A DNA stretch of 64,000 nt from Leptodesmis sichuanensis A121 (GCF_021379005.1 NZ_CP075171.1:1612001-1676000), one strand, 5' to 3'; shown: positions 9,750 through 19,746, numbered from the stretch's first letter. Translations and numbers: made by a program. Notes: generated by a model from the sequence alone, not told the origin.

Positions 9750-10679
9750 CTACTGTTTCTTAATCATTTGCACTAGCAACGCCGATTTCACGGGCCGTTG
9801 AACAGCTTCTCCAGACTCGTTGACTTTGCCGTAGATCGTTTCTCCACCATAGTACAAAGCAGCGGAACTTCCTCCATCCAGATTCATGGCCTTTTGTACT
9901 TTCAAGCTTTTCAGATAATGGGTCAGTTCTTTGAGGGTCATACCAGAGTTGGTTGGTGCATTCGGCTTTTGACCCACCATGACTAAGACGATCGCCCCAT
10001 CCCGAGTAATGCCGATCGCGGAACGAGCATTACGGCGATCGCTGGCTAGAGAATCTCGGATCACCTTGCCGTTGCTGATGTCCTGAAATCCTTCTTGTAC
10101 CAGTGTTATATCTGGGAGTAGCTGGGGGCCACCTCCTAAGGCCGATTCCAGTTCACAGCCCGGAGCAGGCAGCGTCTGACGCAACGTAATGTCATAGACA
10201 ATTTGCGAACCACAACGATATTGCCTAAACTCAGAACGGTTGAGAATTTTATCCAGGTAGGGCAGCAAATCGGGGTTCGTCATTAACCGCTCGTTGTCCT
10301 CTGGTTTCGCCACCTGTCGAGCTTGCACGATCGCCGCCGACGTGGACTTCTGGTTCTTTGGATCAAAGAATCCGCCATTGATTGCGGCGATCGCGCCATA
10401 GGTTTGCACAAACGAGGCCAGTGGTTCGATCGTATTTGCCACTCCTGGTGTCACTAAATACTGCCCTTGATTAGGAATGTGCAGAGTATACACAATACTG
10501 TCTGGCAACCGTTCCACCTTAAATTCGATCTTGGCAGGAGAAGGAGATACTACGGGAGAAAGGGATACAGGAGACTGAGCCGTTGGCGAAGACGACATCA
10601 AGGGTAACGACTGCGAACAAGCGACCACCAGCATCCCCATTCCCATGAAACCAAATATCCGTACTCGAATCTTATCCAT
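9750..10679 (-). CDS. NAGPA-type phosphodiester glycosidase family lipoprotein
   Basis: Predicted secreted lipoprotein with a phosphodiester glycosidase (NAGPA/DUF2233) domain. From ATG 10679, 309 residues: signal peptide with lipobox VVAC (Cys 21), a Ser/Pro-rich linker (about 25-50), then the domain with the hallmark NGGFFDP near residue 103 and LDGGSSAALYY near 275. An in-frame start 54 bp upstream is possible, but MDKIRVR gives the normal signal peptide. Substrate unknown; cell-envelope glycan processing is a family-level guess. Convergent with rplY, divergent from the next gene. Confidence 0.8.
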   Translation of the reverse strand: MDKIRVRIFGFMGMGMLVVACSQSLPLMSSSPTAQSPVSLSPVVSPSPAKIEFKVERLPDSIVYTLHIPNQGQYLVTPGVANTIEPLASFVQTYGAIAAINGGFFDPKNQKSTSAAIVQARQVAKPEDNERLMTNPDLLPYLDKILNRSEFRQYRCGSQIVYDITLRQTLPAPGCELESALGGGPQLLPDITLVQEGFQDISNGKVIRDSLASDRRNARSAIGITRDGAIVLVMVGQKPNAPTNSGMTLKELTHYLKSLKVQKAMNLDGGSSAALYYGGETIYGKVNESGEAVQRPVKSALLVQMIKKQ

Positions 10680-10775
10680 TCCTTTCTCATACAGTTGTGA
10701 ACCACCCTTGATTATCTGATATTCAATTTGCAAGAGAGCGCCAAGTCTGAGTATTTCTTTTAGAGAGAGAAGAAA

Positions 10776-11915
10776 ATGGTTAACTTAGAAAAATTAGATC
10801 AGGTCAAGCTACTCTTTAATGCCAATTTAGCCTCTAAGGTGAGAGAAAAGATTGTTAAAAATCTATCTGCTGTGGCCTTTTCCCATCAAGGTCAGTATCT
10901 TTGGTTGGGAACCGACGAGTTTACGGCTATAGAACGATTAACGCAGCTACATGGTAAAACGTTTGGCGATCATACTCGCTTTGAATTCAAAACCTTTATT
11001 AAGGATTTTGATGAAGCTCAAGGAGAAGTTGATATCGAAGGATTAGACTACGACAATGGCTACCTTTGGATTATTGGGTCTCACAGTAGTAAGCGTAAAA
11101 AGGTAGAAATCGAGAAAAACAAGTTTGAGGTTCAAGGAAAAGAGCTAAAAGGCATCGAAAGGCAAGAGAACCGTTACTTACTAGCGAGAATTCCGATTGA
11201 TGAGCAGGGCAATTTAGCGGCTGAATCACCCCAAAGAGCCTGGTTAGAGCGAAGTGGGAAAAGTGATGCTCTCACTCAAGCCCTTGCAGGAGACGAATAC
11301 CTTGATCTGGCAAAGATTGTCGAAGGTGAAGAGAGTGGCTCTTTACCAGGGAAGGACTTTTACTTCTATCTCCCTAGTAAAGAAAATGGTTTGGATATTG
11401 AAGGATTGGCAGTAAGCGGCAACAGGGTTTGGATTGGTTTACGGGGGCCAGTTCTTCGCGGTATTGCTATCTTGCTTGAAATTGAAGTTGAAGCAAGTAA
11501 AGCCCATGAATTGAAACTTAAACCCATTGGCAATCATGGCAGGCTATACAAACGCCATTTTCTTGATCTTGATGGTTTAGGAGTTCGAGAGCTTTGTTGG
11601 AACGAAAAAGACAACTATTTGCTCGTTTTAGCAGGCCCGACCATGGATTTGGACGGTGCTCATTCACTGTTTCGCCTGAATCAGCCATCCACTCTAGTAG
11701 ATAACAGTCTTTCCAGCCAAAAGAATCAGCAACTAGAGTTTCTCGGAGAGATTCCTCATCAACGCAAGAGCGATCGCGCTGAAGGGTTGACATTTTTTGA
11801 GCAAGCCAAATCAATTCTGGTTGTTTATGATAGCCCTACCAAGGAGCGGTTAATTACCAATGAGCAAGACACCATGACTGGAGTTCATACAGATATTTTC
11901 TCCTTACCTGATTAA
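10776..11915 (+). CDS. DUF3616 domain-containing protein
   Basis: 379 residues, no signal peptide or membrane helix. Repeated beta-rich segments such as YLWLGTDEFTAIERL, DIEGLDYDNGYLWIIGSHS and LDIEGLAVSGNRVWIGLRGP suggest a propeller-like fold, as expected for DUF3616. Biochemical function is not known and none is claimed. An A-rich leader with GAGAGAAGAAA provides the ribosome site. Divergent from the NAGPA gene with 96 bp between starts; followed by repeat debris and an ISAzo13-type element. Confidence 0.75.
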   Translation: MVNLEKLDQVKLLFNANLASKVREKIVKNLSAVAFSHQGQYLWLGTDEFTAIERLTQLHGKTFGDHTRFEFKTFIKDFDEAQGEVDIEGLDYDNGYLWIIGSHSSKRKKVEIEKNKFEVQGKELKGIERQENRYLLARIPIDEQGNLAAESPQRAWLERSGKSDALTQALAGDEYLDLAKIVEGEESGSLPGKDFYFYLPSKENGLDIEGLAVSGNRVWIGLRGPVLRGIAILLEIEVEASKAHELKLKPIGNHGRLYKRHFLDLDGLGVRELCWNEKDNYLLVLAGPTMDLDGAHSLFRLNQPSTLVDNSLSSQKNQQLEFLGEIPHQRKSDRAEGLTFFEQAKSILVVYDSPTKERLITNEQDTMTGVHTDIFSLPD

Positions 11916-11972
11916 TCTGCTGACAGTAGAGCGGGCTAACCAGCTCTGATGTTCACCCCACCGCCTTCGGCA

Positions 11973-12004
11973 CCTCCCCTTAGCAAGGCTACCGTGTACA
12001 CACA
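11973..12004. repeat. left copy of a GC-rich repeat flanking the ISAzo13 element
   Basis: This 32-nt segment, starting CCTCCCCTTAGC and ending TACACACA, matches the reverse complement of 13627-13658 at 29 of 32 positions. A third partial copy (TGTACACGGTAG) is at 13749-13760. The pair brackets the transposase element, so it may mark an older inverted-repeat element or the dispersed CTCCCCTT cyanobacterial spacer repeat. Confidence 0.65.
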
Positions 12005-12049
12005 AGTCATTCAGACGTGGCTGTCACCGAAATCCAACAGTGACACCTA

Positions 12050-13373
12050 AGGGGTTTGCAATTAAATAATATCCCAATCAATCGGGGAGAATAGTAATAT
12101 CCCATTTGGGCAGAGCTTCAGACCGTTGCCAGAAAGGGAGATAATCTGCTAGCTCCTCAGCCAATACCTTGACCCCTTTTTCATAAATGCCTTCAACCAG
12201 ATAAACGACTGGATTCATTGCTTTCCAGGTCATGTGACTGGCCCATTGAACTGCCGCTTCTACCGAATCCAAGATGGCTCCATTCCAATACTGCTCAAGC
12301 GCTGCCCAGCATCGTTCAATGGCATTGTATTTACTGTGATAAGGCGGGTAGTAAATCAATCGAATCGGGAGCATGATCGTTTGGGCGAGTTCAACCATGC
12401 GTTTGATGAACTGAGTGCGATCACTGCGAGTGGCGGGTCCTCCATCTAAATTGATCACCCATTCCTCAATCTCCGGGTAATGGTCTTGATTGTCCTGCCA
12501 CCACCACTCCAAACAATCGGCTATAAAATCGCTGGTTTCAGCCGATTGACCGAAGTAAATCGACAACTCGTCGTTGTCGAGATTGAGAATGCCAAAAGGC
12601 ACTAACACCGACTGCCACTCACTATCGTGGTCGTCGGCTTTTCTGGCTTCTAGAGTGCGATCCTTGCCATTACGCGATAGATTGCCGATCTTAACTTTGG
12701 CTTTGGTGTCAATCGAGAGCCTCAAGGACTTCGGATTGGCATCAGCCCGTTGATTCTCTTGAGCAACATTGTCAAAGATGGCATCGGTTTGAGCGATCTT
12801 CTTCAACGGTTTGACTTTTTGTGTTTTTTTAGGCGATATCCCATGCGATTGAGAATTGCCCCAATGGTCTGACGCGAAGGCAGTTGTTCCTCGTCGTAGC
12901 CCTTCTGCTCACTTAAGGCATCTCGGACGGCTTGGGCACTGATACGAGCATATAAGAAGGTCGATTGAAATTTCGGATCAGCTTGGGCTTGCCTGTCCAC
13001 TAAACTGGCAATATCGGCTTCCAAATTGACCAACACCACTTCGCTTTTATGCCGCCCTCTAGCTCGATAGTTATCAACACAGGTGATTCCACTGCGGCGT
13101 TCATGCAGACCCAGTTGCACACTGGCGCGATTCCACCCTAAAACCGTTTCCGTTTTCCGGGCTGAACCGTCAAAATAGTCCTCTGCAACTTTTGCGATAA
13201 AATCTCGCTTACGGTGTCCAGTCAGCTTTCGAGCAGCATCTTTCAGGCTTGCTTTAATCTTGTCGTCGAGCATGGTAAGGAGAGTGTTGTTCTAGAGATT
13301 CTCAGCCAGGAGAGGGATATTTCCGCTCTGCTCCCGCTAAAATGACTGGTATTTTATTTATTTGCAAGCTCCT
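12050..13373 (-). mobile_element. ISAzo13-type insertion sequence
   Basis: Roughly 1.3 kb element around a two-frame transposase. Probable inverted ends: AGGGGTTTGCAATTAAATAA at 12050-12069 and the complement of 13354-13373 (AGGAGCTTGCAAATAAATAA), 17 of 20 matching, continuing imperfectly inward. No clear target duplication was found, so the exact ends are uncertain by a few bases. It is inserted in a repeat-rich spacer downstream of the DUF3616 gene. Confidence 0.75.
12078..13273 (-). CDS. ISAzo13 family transposase, made by -1 programmed frameshift
   Basis: Two overlapping frames encode one DDE transposase of about 398 residues. Frame 1 (13273-12803) holds the N-terminal DNA-binding part ending GYRLKKHKKSNR; frame 2 continues as TQKVKPLKKIAQTDAIF and contains the catalytic segment with VINLDGGPATRSDRTQF and YYPPYHSKYNAIERCW. 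The frames join at a run of seven A in the coding strand (T-run 12824-12830), a classical A-AAA-AAA slip site, which allows a -1 shift that restores the family sequence. I therefore treat the gene as intact rather than broken. Confidence 0.8.
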
Positions 13374-13837
13374 AAACTCCTGACTTGGGGGACAGCCCCC
13401 CAACCCCCCCCCCCCGATGTGGAGGACGGCTGCGTCCCCCACACCCCCTCCAGAAGGATTCAACGGTGATCCGTTCCAGACCCTGATAGAACTCATTCAG
13501 TGGTTGAGCCTCAATCTGTGGCATCCCACCAGCCAACCCTTTCGGGGGGTGTGGGGGAGATCGGACCCCACGCAGCGGGGGACCGGGGGGAAGTCCCCCG
13601 GATCTAGACTTTGGGTTGTACCAAGATGTGTGTACACAGTAGCCTTGGCAAGGGGAGGATAGGTGGGGTCTGATGTATAGCCTAATCTGGAGTGAATCAA
13701 TAAGTTGCTATGGAGCTTCCAGGCACCGATCTGCTCAGTCAAAAATAATGTACACGGTAGATTCCAGAAATAGGTTCCCTGGTCTGGACAAAAGAAGAAT
13801 CTGATATAGCAAGTCGAGTAAAGAGGATGTTTGTCTG
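13374..13837. other. non-coding GC-rich repeat spacer
   Basis: 464 bp with no credible gene. It contains a run of 12 C (about 13404-13415), several C-rich or G-rich tracts (around 13386-13450 and 13547-13602) that form hairpins of the GGGGGACAGCCCCC kind, the right copy of the flanking repeat (13627-13658) and a 12-bp third copy at 13749-13760. Open frames here have unusual composition and no recognisable product. It looks like accumulated intergenic repeats beside the ISAzo13 element. Confidence 0.7.
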
Positions 13838-15247
13838 TTACCGCGCACTCTGGTTGAATAATCCTTTTTTCTGTGGCTGAGTTAACTTGACTGTGAATGT
13901 TGTCCCCACACCAACTTCACTATCTACGCTCAACTCACCTTGATGGAGATCCAGGCATCTTTTTACTACTGCCATGCCTAAACCGCTACCCATAATACTC
14001 CTGGCATTTCTGCCACGACGGAAGGGTTCAAAGATTAAAGCTTGTTCTTCTGTAGGAATGCCGATTCCTTCATCTTTAACTTGAAAGGTAACAGTATCAG
14101 GTTCACAAATCAATGTGAGGTAGACAGGGCTGGTTGGGGAGGAATACTTGAGAGCATTTGATAGTAGGTTACTTAAAATTGAATACAGCAGCTTTTCATC
14201 CAGGTAAGCATAGGTGCTAGTTCCATACTTTTCAAATTTAATGGTGCGGGGTTGTTCGCTGAAAAGTTGGATGTCTTCAATCAGGTTTAAGCAGAAAAAC
14301 TGCATTTCTAATAATTCAGGCTGACACTCCAATTTCCCAGCATCTGCTCTGGCTAACGTCAAAATATCATGCAGTAATTGAGTCATTAACTTTGCAGATG
14401 CCTGAATTTGCAGTAAGTTTTTTAATTTATCAGGCTCAACTAAATTCCTGAGTTTTTCTTTCAGCAACTGAGATGAGCCAGTAATCACACTTAAAGGAGT
14501 ACGGAATTCGTGCGAAACCATGGAAAAGAATTGCAGTTTTAATTCACTCAGTTCTTTCTCTTGGGCTAGTTTTTGTTGTGCCTGTTCAAGTTGCTGGCGC
14601 TGAAACATTTGACGATACAGCAGGACATAAATGCCCAACAGCCAGACAAATGCCAGAATTGTTCCTAAGTTTTCGATCGCCATCCTGGCTTGGGAATTTG
14701 TCTGAAATTTTTCAATTTGGTTTTGCAGAATTTGTTCTTCTGAAGTTTGTAACTCGGTAATGATCTGGCGAATTTGTGTCTGATTTTGATTGGTTTGAAT
14801 GACCAAAGGGTGATCAGATGCCAGGAGCGATCGCGGTTTCCGATACAGTTCAGTAGATTGTTCAAATAGATTCCGTCGTTGTTGAATTAATGATTCAAGT
14901 GTATTCAAGCGTTGTTCTTGAGTAGGAGTATCGGCTAACGGCTGGCGTAACTGCTCTAGCTTGATGGTCAACCGTTGTACTGCCTGATCGTAGCTATCCA
15001 GTTCTGTTTGTTCACCTAATAAAAAGTAACGCCAGCGCCGAGTTTCGATATCGGTCAGAGTTTCAGAGATACTGGTCAATGCTGTGAGAATTTCGTTCGT
15101 TTGCTTCACCTGAACTTGACTTGCGATCAGTTGAGTTGCGTTCTGATAGGAGAAGAAGTTGACCAGTACCATCAACAGCAATGCCAGACAAAATGCGGCT
15201 GTCACCCATTTTCTTTCAAGTGACCATTTGAGTGTACTGAGAGTCAT
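13838..15247 (-). CDS. sensor histidine kinase with CHASE3-like sensor region
   Basis: 469 residues. Membrane helix near 14-34, a helical extracytoplasmic region about 40-185 resembling CHASE3, second helix near 193-213, short coiled coil, then HisKA with SHEFRTPLS (phospho-acceptor His 246) and an HATPase domain with N-box LSNLLSNALKYS, G1 DEGIGIP and G2 GSGLGMAVV. All catalytic boxes are present. It is divergent from the OmpR-type regulator at 15352 with 104 bp between starts, which strongly suggests a cognate pair. The signal sensed is unknown. Confidence 0.88.
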   Translation of the reverse strand: MTLSTLKWSLERKWVTAAFCLALLLMVLVNFFSYQNATQLIASQVQVKQTNEILTALTSISETLTDIETRRWRYFLLGEQTELDSYDQAVQRLTIKLEQLRQPLADTPTQEQRLNTLESLIQQRRNLFEQSTELYRKPRSLLASDHPLVIQTNQNQTQIRQIITELQTSEEQILQNQIEKFQTNSQARMAIENLGTILAFVWLLGIYVLLYRQMFQRQQLEQAQQKLAQEKELSELKLQFFSMVSHEFRTPLSVITGSSQLLKEKLRNLVEPDKLKNLLQIQASAKLMTQLLHDILTLARADAGKLECQPELLEMQFFCLNLIEDIQLFSEQPRTIKFEKYGTSTYAYLDEKLLYSILSNLLSNALKYSSPTSPVYLTLICEPDTVTFQVKDEGIGIPTEEQALIFEPFRRGRNARSIMGSGLGMAVVKRCLDLHQGELSVDSEVGVGTTFTVKLTQPQKKGLFNQSAR

Positions 15248-15351
15248 TGGGGTTTGAGTATGAGAATTTGTATTAGAGTAAATTCAGGAGCGATCGCTCT
15301 ACGTTGCCCTCACCATACCTCCAAATTTAGAGTCTCAAGTCCAAAATCTCA

Positions 15352-16050
15352 ATGCGCGTTCTGGTTATTGAAGATGATGTGCGGATTGCTGATTTGCTGA
15401 CGGAAGCATTCACCAACCGGCAGTATGAGGTTGATGTCGCACAGGACGGAGAAGCGGCCTGGGATTTGGTCAATGCCCTGGACTATGATCTGATGATACT
15501 GGATTTGACCTTGCCCAAAGTGGATGGGATTAAGCTCTGTCAGCAGATCCGGGAACGCGGAGCAACAGCGCGAAATGCAACCATTCCGATTATGATGCTG
15601 ACGGCGCGGGACACGATCGCGGACAAAATTATTGGGTTAGATGCAGGGGCTGATGATTATATGGTCAAGCCCTTTGATATTGAAGAACTGATGGCCCGCA
15701 TCCGAGCACTGCTTCGTCGCGGCAGTCCTACCGCCAATCCAACGTTGGCCTGGGGCAATCTGCGGCTGAATCCCAGCACTTACGAAGCGACTTATCAGGA
15801 TATTCCCCTCAATTTGACTCCCAAAGAGTTTGCGTTGCTGGAACTGCTGATTTCCAATGGTCGCCGGGTGATGAGTCGCCCGATCATCATTGAAAGACTT
15901 TGGTTGCCGGAAGAAACTCCAACGGAAGAAGCTGTGAAAACGCACATTCGAACCTTGCGGCAAAAGTTAAAAGCGGCCAATGCTCCGGATGACTTGATTG
16001 AAACCGTGCATGGAATGGGCTATCGCTTGAAGCAGATCAATGGATTCTGA
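15352..16050 (+). CDS. OmpR-family two-component response regulator
   Basis: 232 residues. Receiver domain 1-115 with acidic pocket ED (7-8), phospho-acceptor Asp 51 in MILDLTLPKVDG, and MLTARD and KPF switch residues; C-terminal winged-helix DNA-binding domain (about 130-228) with LTPKEFALLELL and GMGYRLK. ATG 15352 gives the canonical start MRVLVIEDD. Paired divergently with the kinase at 13838-15247. Resembles cyanobacterial RppA/ManR-type regulators, but the target genes are unknown; the ATPase that follows 77 bp downstream on the same strand is a plausible candidate. Confidence 0.9.
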   Translation: MRVLVIEDDVRIADLLTEAFTNRQYEVDVAQDGEAAWDLVNALDYDLMILDLTLPKVDGIKLCQQIRERGATARNATIPIMMLTARDTIADKIIGLDAGADDYMVKPFDIEELMARIRALLRRGSPTANPTLAWGNLRLNPSTYEATYQDIPLNLTPKEFALLELLISNGRRVMSRPIIIERLWLPEETPTEEAVKTHIRTLRQKLKAANAPDDLIETVHGMGYRLKQINGF

Positions 16051-16127
16051 AATCCCCCCGATTTCCCCCCGATTTCCTCCTGCCATCCTGACTTCAAGTT
16101 GATAGGCTAAGCAAGAATAAGGGCTGT

Positions 16128-18896
16128 ATGAATAATTTTCAGACTATGCAAGCGATCGCCAAACCCGACCCATCCAATTTTGCCTACCATGAGCTTTCCA
16201 GTTCAGAGGTAGCGGAACGTCTAGAAAGTAATGCAGACCGGGGTTTATCGCAAGGTGAAGTCACTCAGCGACAGCAACGCTATGGGTTGAATGAATTGGT
16301 ATCGAAGCCTGGAAAACCTGCCTGGCTCAGGTTTCTATTACAGTTTAATCAAGCATTGCTGTATATCCTGTTGATTGCCGGAGTGATCAAGGCGCTGCTG
16401 GGATCATGGACGAATGCGGCGGTCATTTGGGGCGTTACCCTGATTAATGCCATCATCGGGTTTGTGCAGGAATCCAAGGCAGAAGGCGCGATCGCAGCCC
16501 TGGCAAAAGCGGTGACAACGGAAGCAATAGTCATCCGAGACGGAAGAAAACAGCAGGTGCCCTCACAGGAACTGGTTCCCGGTGATGTCGTATTGCTGGC
16601 TTCAGGAGACAAAGTGCCCGCTGATGTGCGATTGTTAACGGTGAAGGGATTACAGGTCGATGAGTCGGCACTGACGGGGGAGTCGGTGCCCGTGGAGAAA
16701 TCAACTCACCCCCTGGCGGCGGCAACACCCCTCGCAGAACGCAACAACATGGCCTATGCTGGCAGTTTTGTCACCTTTGGCCAGGGGTGCGGAATCGTGG
16801 TAGCTACGGGCAGTAATACAGAAGTCGGACAGATTTCCCAATCGCTGGATCAGAGCCACAGCCTGAGTACGCCTTTAACCCGTAAGTTTGCCAGGTTTAG
16901 TCAAACATTGCTGTACATTATTCTGTCTTTGGCTTCGCTGACCTTTTTTGTTGGGCTGGGACAGGGAAAATCCTGGACAGAGATGTTTGAAGCGGCGGTT
17001 GCCCTGGCGGTGAGTGCCATTCCTGAAGGGTTGCCTGCGGTCGTGACGGTAACGTTGGCGATCGGAGTGAATCGTATGGCCCGCCGACATGCCATTATCC
17101 GCAAACTGCCAGCGGTTGAAACCTTGGGAGGGGCAACCGTGATTTGTTCTGATAAAACCGGAACTCTGACTGAGAATCAGATGACGGTGCAGGCCATCTA
17201 TGCTGGCGGACAGCACTATCAGGTCAGTGGGATAGGATATGCACCTGACGGCGAGATTTGCACAGATGGCGGTAAGGCGATCGCGGTTGAAGACGGACTA
17301 TCGGTGATTGAGTTACGCAACCTACCAGCTTTGCAGAACTGCTTGATCGCAGGGGTCTTGTGTAATGACACCCATCTGGAATGGAAAGATGAGCGGTGGA
17401 CGATTGTCGGTGATCCAACAGAAGGAGCATTGATTGTCGCGGCTCAAAAAGCAGGATTGGAACAGGCTCAACTGAATGAGTTGTTGCCCCGTTTGGATGC
17501 CATTCCCTTTGAGTCGCAATTTCAGTACATGGCGACGCTGCACCAGGGAAGAGATCACAATATGATTTATGTGAAAGGTTCTCTGGAAGCGATTCTGAGC
17601 CGTTGTCAGGGGATGTATGACAGTACTGGCTATGCAGTTCCGGTCGATCGCGAGCGAGTGCAGATGGAGGCCGAATGTCTTGCTAAACAGGGCTTACGGG
17701 TGCTGGCTTTGGCCGAAAAAGCGGTTCCCAAACAGCAAAGAACACTGGAGCATACCGACCTGGATGCAGGGCTAACCTTTTTGGGATTGCAGGGCATGAT
17801 TGATCCCCCCCGTGAGGAAGCGATCGCTGCTGTCGATGCCTGTCAGTCTGCCGGAATTCAGGTGAAGATGATTACTGGCGATCATCTAACGACCGCAACC
17901 GCGATCGCTGAACGGATTGGACTCAGAAAAGAGGGGCAACTGGTTGGCTTTACCGGGCAACAGTTGGCAGAGATGAATGATGCCGATCTATCGCAAGCGG
18001 TCGAATCCGGTTCAGTGTTTGCCAGGGTGGCTCCGGCACAAAAGCTCCGGCTAGTGGAAGCTTTGCAGTCTAGAGGGGAAATTGTGGCAATGACCGGGGA
18101 TGGGGTGAATGATGCCCCCGCGCTGAAACAGGCAGATATTGGGATTGCCATGGGCAAAGCCGGAACTGATGTGGCCAGGGAAGCGGCGGATATGTTGCTG
18201 ACGGATGACAACTTTGCCTCGATCGAAGCGGCAGTGGAGGAAGGGCGCACCGTTTACCAGAACTTGCGGAAGGCGATCGCCTTTATCCTGCCTGTGAACG
18301 GGGGCGAGTCCATGACAATTTTGATCAGTGCGTTGCTGGCTAGAGATCTGCCCATCCTATCGTTACAAGTGTTGTGGCTGAATATGGTCAATTCAGTGGC
18401 CATGACGGTGCCACTGGCTTTTGAACCGAAGTCTGACCTGACGATGGAACAGGCTCCTCGAGATCCCCGTGAACCCTTGTTATCTGGCAAACTTTTGCAA
18501 CGGATTGTTGCAGTCTCCGTGTTCAACTGGATTTTGATCTTTGGCATGTTTGAATGGGCACGACAAACTACCGGAGATATTGCAGTAGCCCGCACCATGG
18601 CAATTCAAGCACTGGTTGCCGGACGCATTATCTATCTCATCAGCGTCAGTCATCTAAGCACTGCGATCGGTGCCAGAATTCGGGGCAGAAGCTTTGCATT
18701 CAATGATATGCGGGCGATCGGTGCCGGAATTTTCGCGGCGATCGTGCTGCAAATTCTCTTCAGCCAATGGGGGGTGATGAATACTTTATTTGGAACTGCT
18801 CCCTTGAACTGGAATCAATGGCTGATTTGCTTGATTCCAGTTCTTCCAATGGCAGTCTTAGCAACCTTTGTTAACCGACTTGATGCGATCGATTAG
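16128..18896 (+). CDS. P-type cation-transporting ATPase (Pma1/CtpF-like, type II)
   Basis: Pumps a cation across a membrane by ATP-driven phosphorylation. 922 residues: N-terminal cation-ATPase domain, actuator TGES (183-186), M4 motif PEGLP (299-303), phosphorylation Asp 342 in CSDKTGTLT, nucleotide domain, hinge TGDGVNDAPALKQADIGIAM, and six C-terminal helices. M6 reads LNMVNSVAMTVPLAFEP, unlike SERCA-type calcium pumps and closer to Pma1/CtpF-like type II ATPases, so calcium specificity is not certain. Follows the response regulator on the same strand and may belong to its regulon. Confidence 0.9.
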   Translation: MNNFQTMQAIAKPDPSNFAYHELSSSEVAERLESNADRGLSQGEVTQRQQRYGLNELVSKPGKPAWLRFLLQFNQALLYILLIAGVIKALLGSWTNAAVIWGVTLINAIIGFVQESKAEGAIAALAKAVTTEAIVIRDGRKQQVPSQELVPGDVVLLASGDKVPADVRLLTVKGLQVDESALTGESVPVEKSTHPLAAATPLAERNNMAYAGSFVTFGQGCGIVVATGSNTEVGQISQSLDQSHSLSTPLTRKFARFSQTLLYIILSLASLTFFVGLGQGKSWTEMFEAAVALAVSAIPEGLPAVVTVTLAIGVNRMARRHAIIRKLPAVETLGGATVICSDKTGTLTENQMTVQAIYAGGQHYQVSGIGYAPDGEICTDGGKAIAVEDGLSVIELRNLPALQNCLIAGVLCNDTHLEWKDERWTIVGDPTEGALIVAAQKAGLEQAQLNELLPRLDAIPFESQFQYMATLHQGRDHNMIYVKGSLEAILSRCQGMYDSTGYAVPVDRERVQMEAECLAKQGLRVLALAEKAVPKQQRTLEHTDLDAGLTFLGLQGMIDPPREEAIAAVDACQSAGIQVKMITGDHLTTATAIAERIGLRKEGQLVGFTGQQLAEMNDADLSQAVESGSVFARVAPAQKLRLVEALQSRGEIVAMTGDGVNDAPALKQADIGIAMGKAGTDVAREAADMLLTDDNFASIEAAVEEGRTVYQNLRKAIAFILPVNGGESMTILISALLARDLPILSLQVLWLNMVNSVAMTVPLAFEPKSDLTMEQAPRDPREPLLSGKLLQRIVAVSVFNWILIFGMFEWARQTTGDIAVARTMAIQALVAGRIIYLISVSHLSTAIGARIRGRSFAFNDMRAIGAGIFAAIVLQILFSQWGVMNTLFGTAPLNWNQWLICLIPVLPMAVLATFVNRLDAID

Positions 18897-18992
18897 GAAT
18901 TTTAGGGCTGCCTTTATCCTTGAGATTATAGATCTCCCGAACACGGATAGCATCAGGACATCTTGGACACGAGTTTAGTCGCAATTCTGCCC

Positions 18993-19322
18993 ATGTCTGA
19001 AATTCACTATCTCAACTACCTTGTAAAAGCAGTTTCTGTAAAGACAGGATGGCGTGTGTTGGTGCTTGATATGGCAGTAAACTGCATAGAACCGCCGATT
19101 TATCAATCGAGTGCCGTCTACTCAACCGAAACAGAAGCGATTTCGTCTGGGATGCAATTCGTGCAACGCCAGCAAGTCTTGTCTGCTCTATGGGATTTCC
19201 TCAACGATTGTTACTGTTCGTCAATCATTACTGAAGCAGAACTAGATCATTTATCTGCATCGCTTGGTTGGTTTTGTTCCTTTAAGGATCCTGATTCTGA
19301 CTCCGGCTACTGGTACTGTTGA
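18993..19322 (+). CDS. hypothetical protein
   Basis: 109 residues from ATG 18993 (a TTG at 18963 would add ten). I do not recognise the family. It is soluble, slightly acidic and aromatic at the end (SLGWFCSFKDPDSDSGYWYC), with several Cys. Beta-alpha pattern at the N terminus (SVKTGWRVLVLDMAV). It stands alone between the P-type ATPase and a 424-bp spacer. Base composition resembles its neighbours, which supports a real gene. Confidence 0.5.
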   Translation: MSEIHYLNYLVKAVSVKTGWRVLVLDMAVNCIEPPIYQSSAVYSTETEAISSGMQFVQRQQVLSALWDFLNDCYCSSIITEAELDHLSASLGWFCSFKDPDSDSGYWYC

Positions 19323-19746
19323 GGTTCTGGTTCGACTAGAATGGTGGTGTTATCACTTAAGCATTGCTCAATCGCTTGGGGGGCTGGTATTGATCTCATG
19401 GCTAAGGTTGAATTGAGGATGGTTGCTGATTAACTGACAAAAGTTCTGAAAGGCTCATGTCTCTGTTGTCAACCCACCCTAAAATAAATTTTGGGCTAAC
19501 AGCACAAATCCATGCAAATGGACTAAAACTCTTGTCCAGTTGTCTTTAGATGACTTTGGCGATGAGCCAGGAAATTAATTTCCTGGTGATGTAGCGGGTG
19601 TTCAGGAGATTTGTCAGTCAACCAGCCCTGGTTGACTAGCCAGTTCATCTGACGTTCAAAATCTATCTTTAGATAGATGACAATCCTTATAAAACGCAAA
19701 ACAGTAAAGACAACAGCCTTTCAGATAGATATCTCTTCAGCAGCCC
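19323..19746. other. spacer with two palindromes
   Basis: 424 bp without a confident gene. It holds a perfect 20-bp palindrome CCAGGAAATTAATTTCCTGG at 19567-19586 and a 10-bp inverted pair AGTCAACCAG/CTGGTTGACT at 19616-19637 with a 2-nt centre, both within 180 bp of the UPF0182 start and possible operators. A 30-codon frame on the minus strand (19307-19399, MRSIPAPQAIEQC...) is possible but unsupported. Confidence 0.5.

Noticed and set aside
13302-13742. Three overlapping frames of 64-81 codons on both strands
   Set aside because: They read through C/G-rich spacer repeats, giving Pro/Gly-rich nonsense, and conflict with each other.
19321-19352. Possible tRNA T-arm (GGTTCGACT)
   Set aside because: No acceptor, D or anticodon stem can be folded around it.
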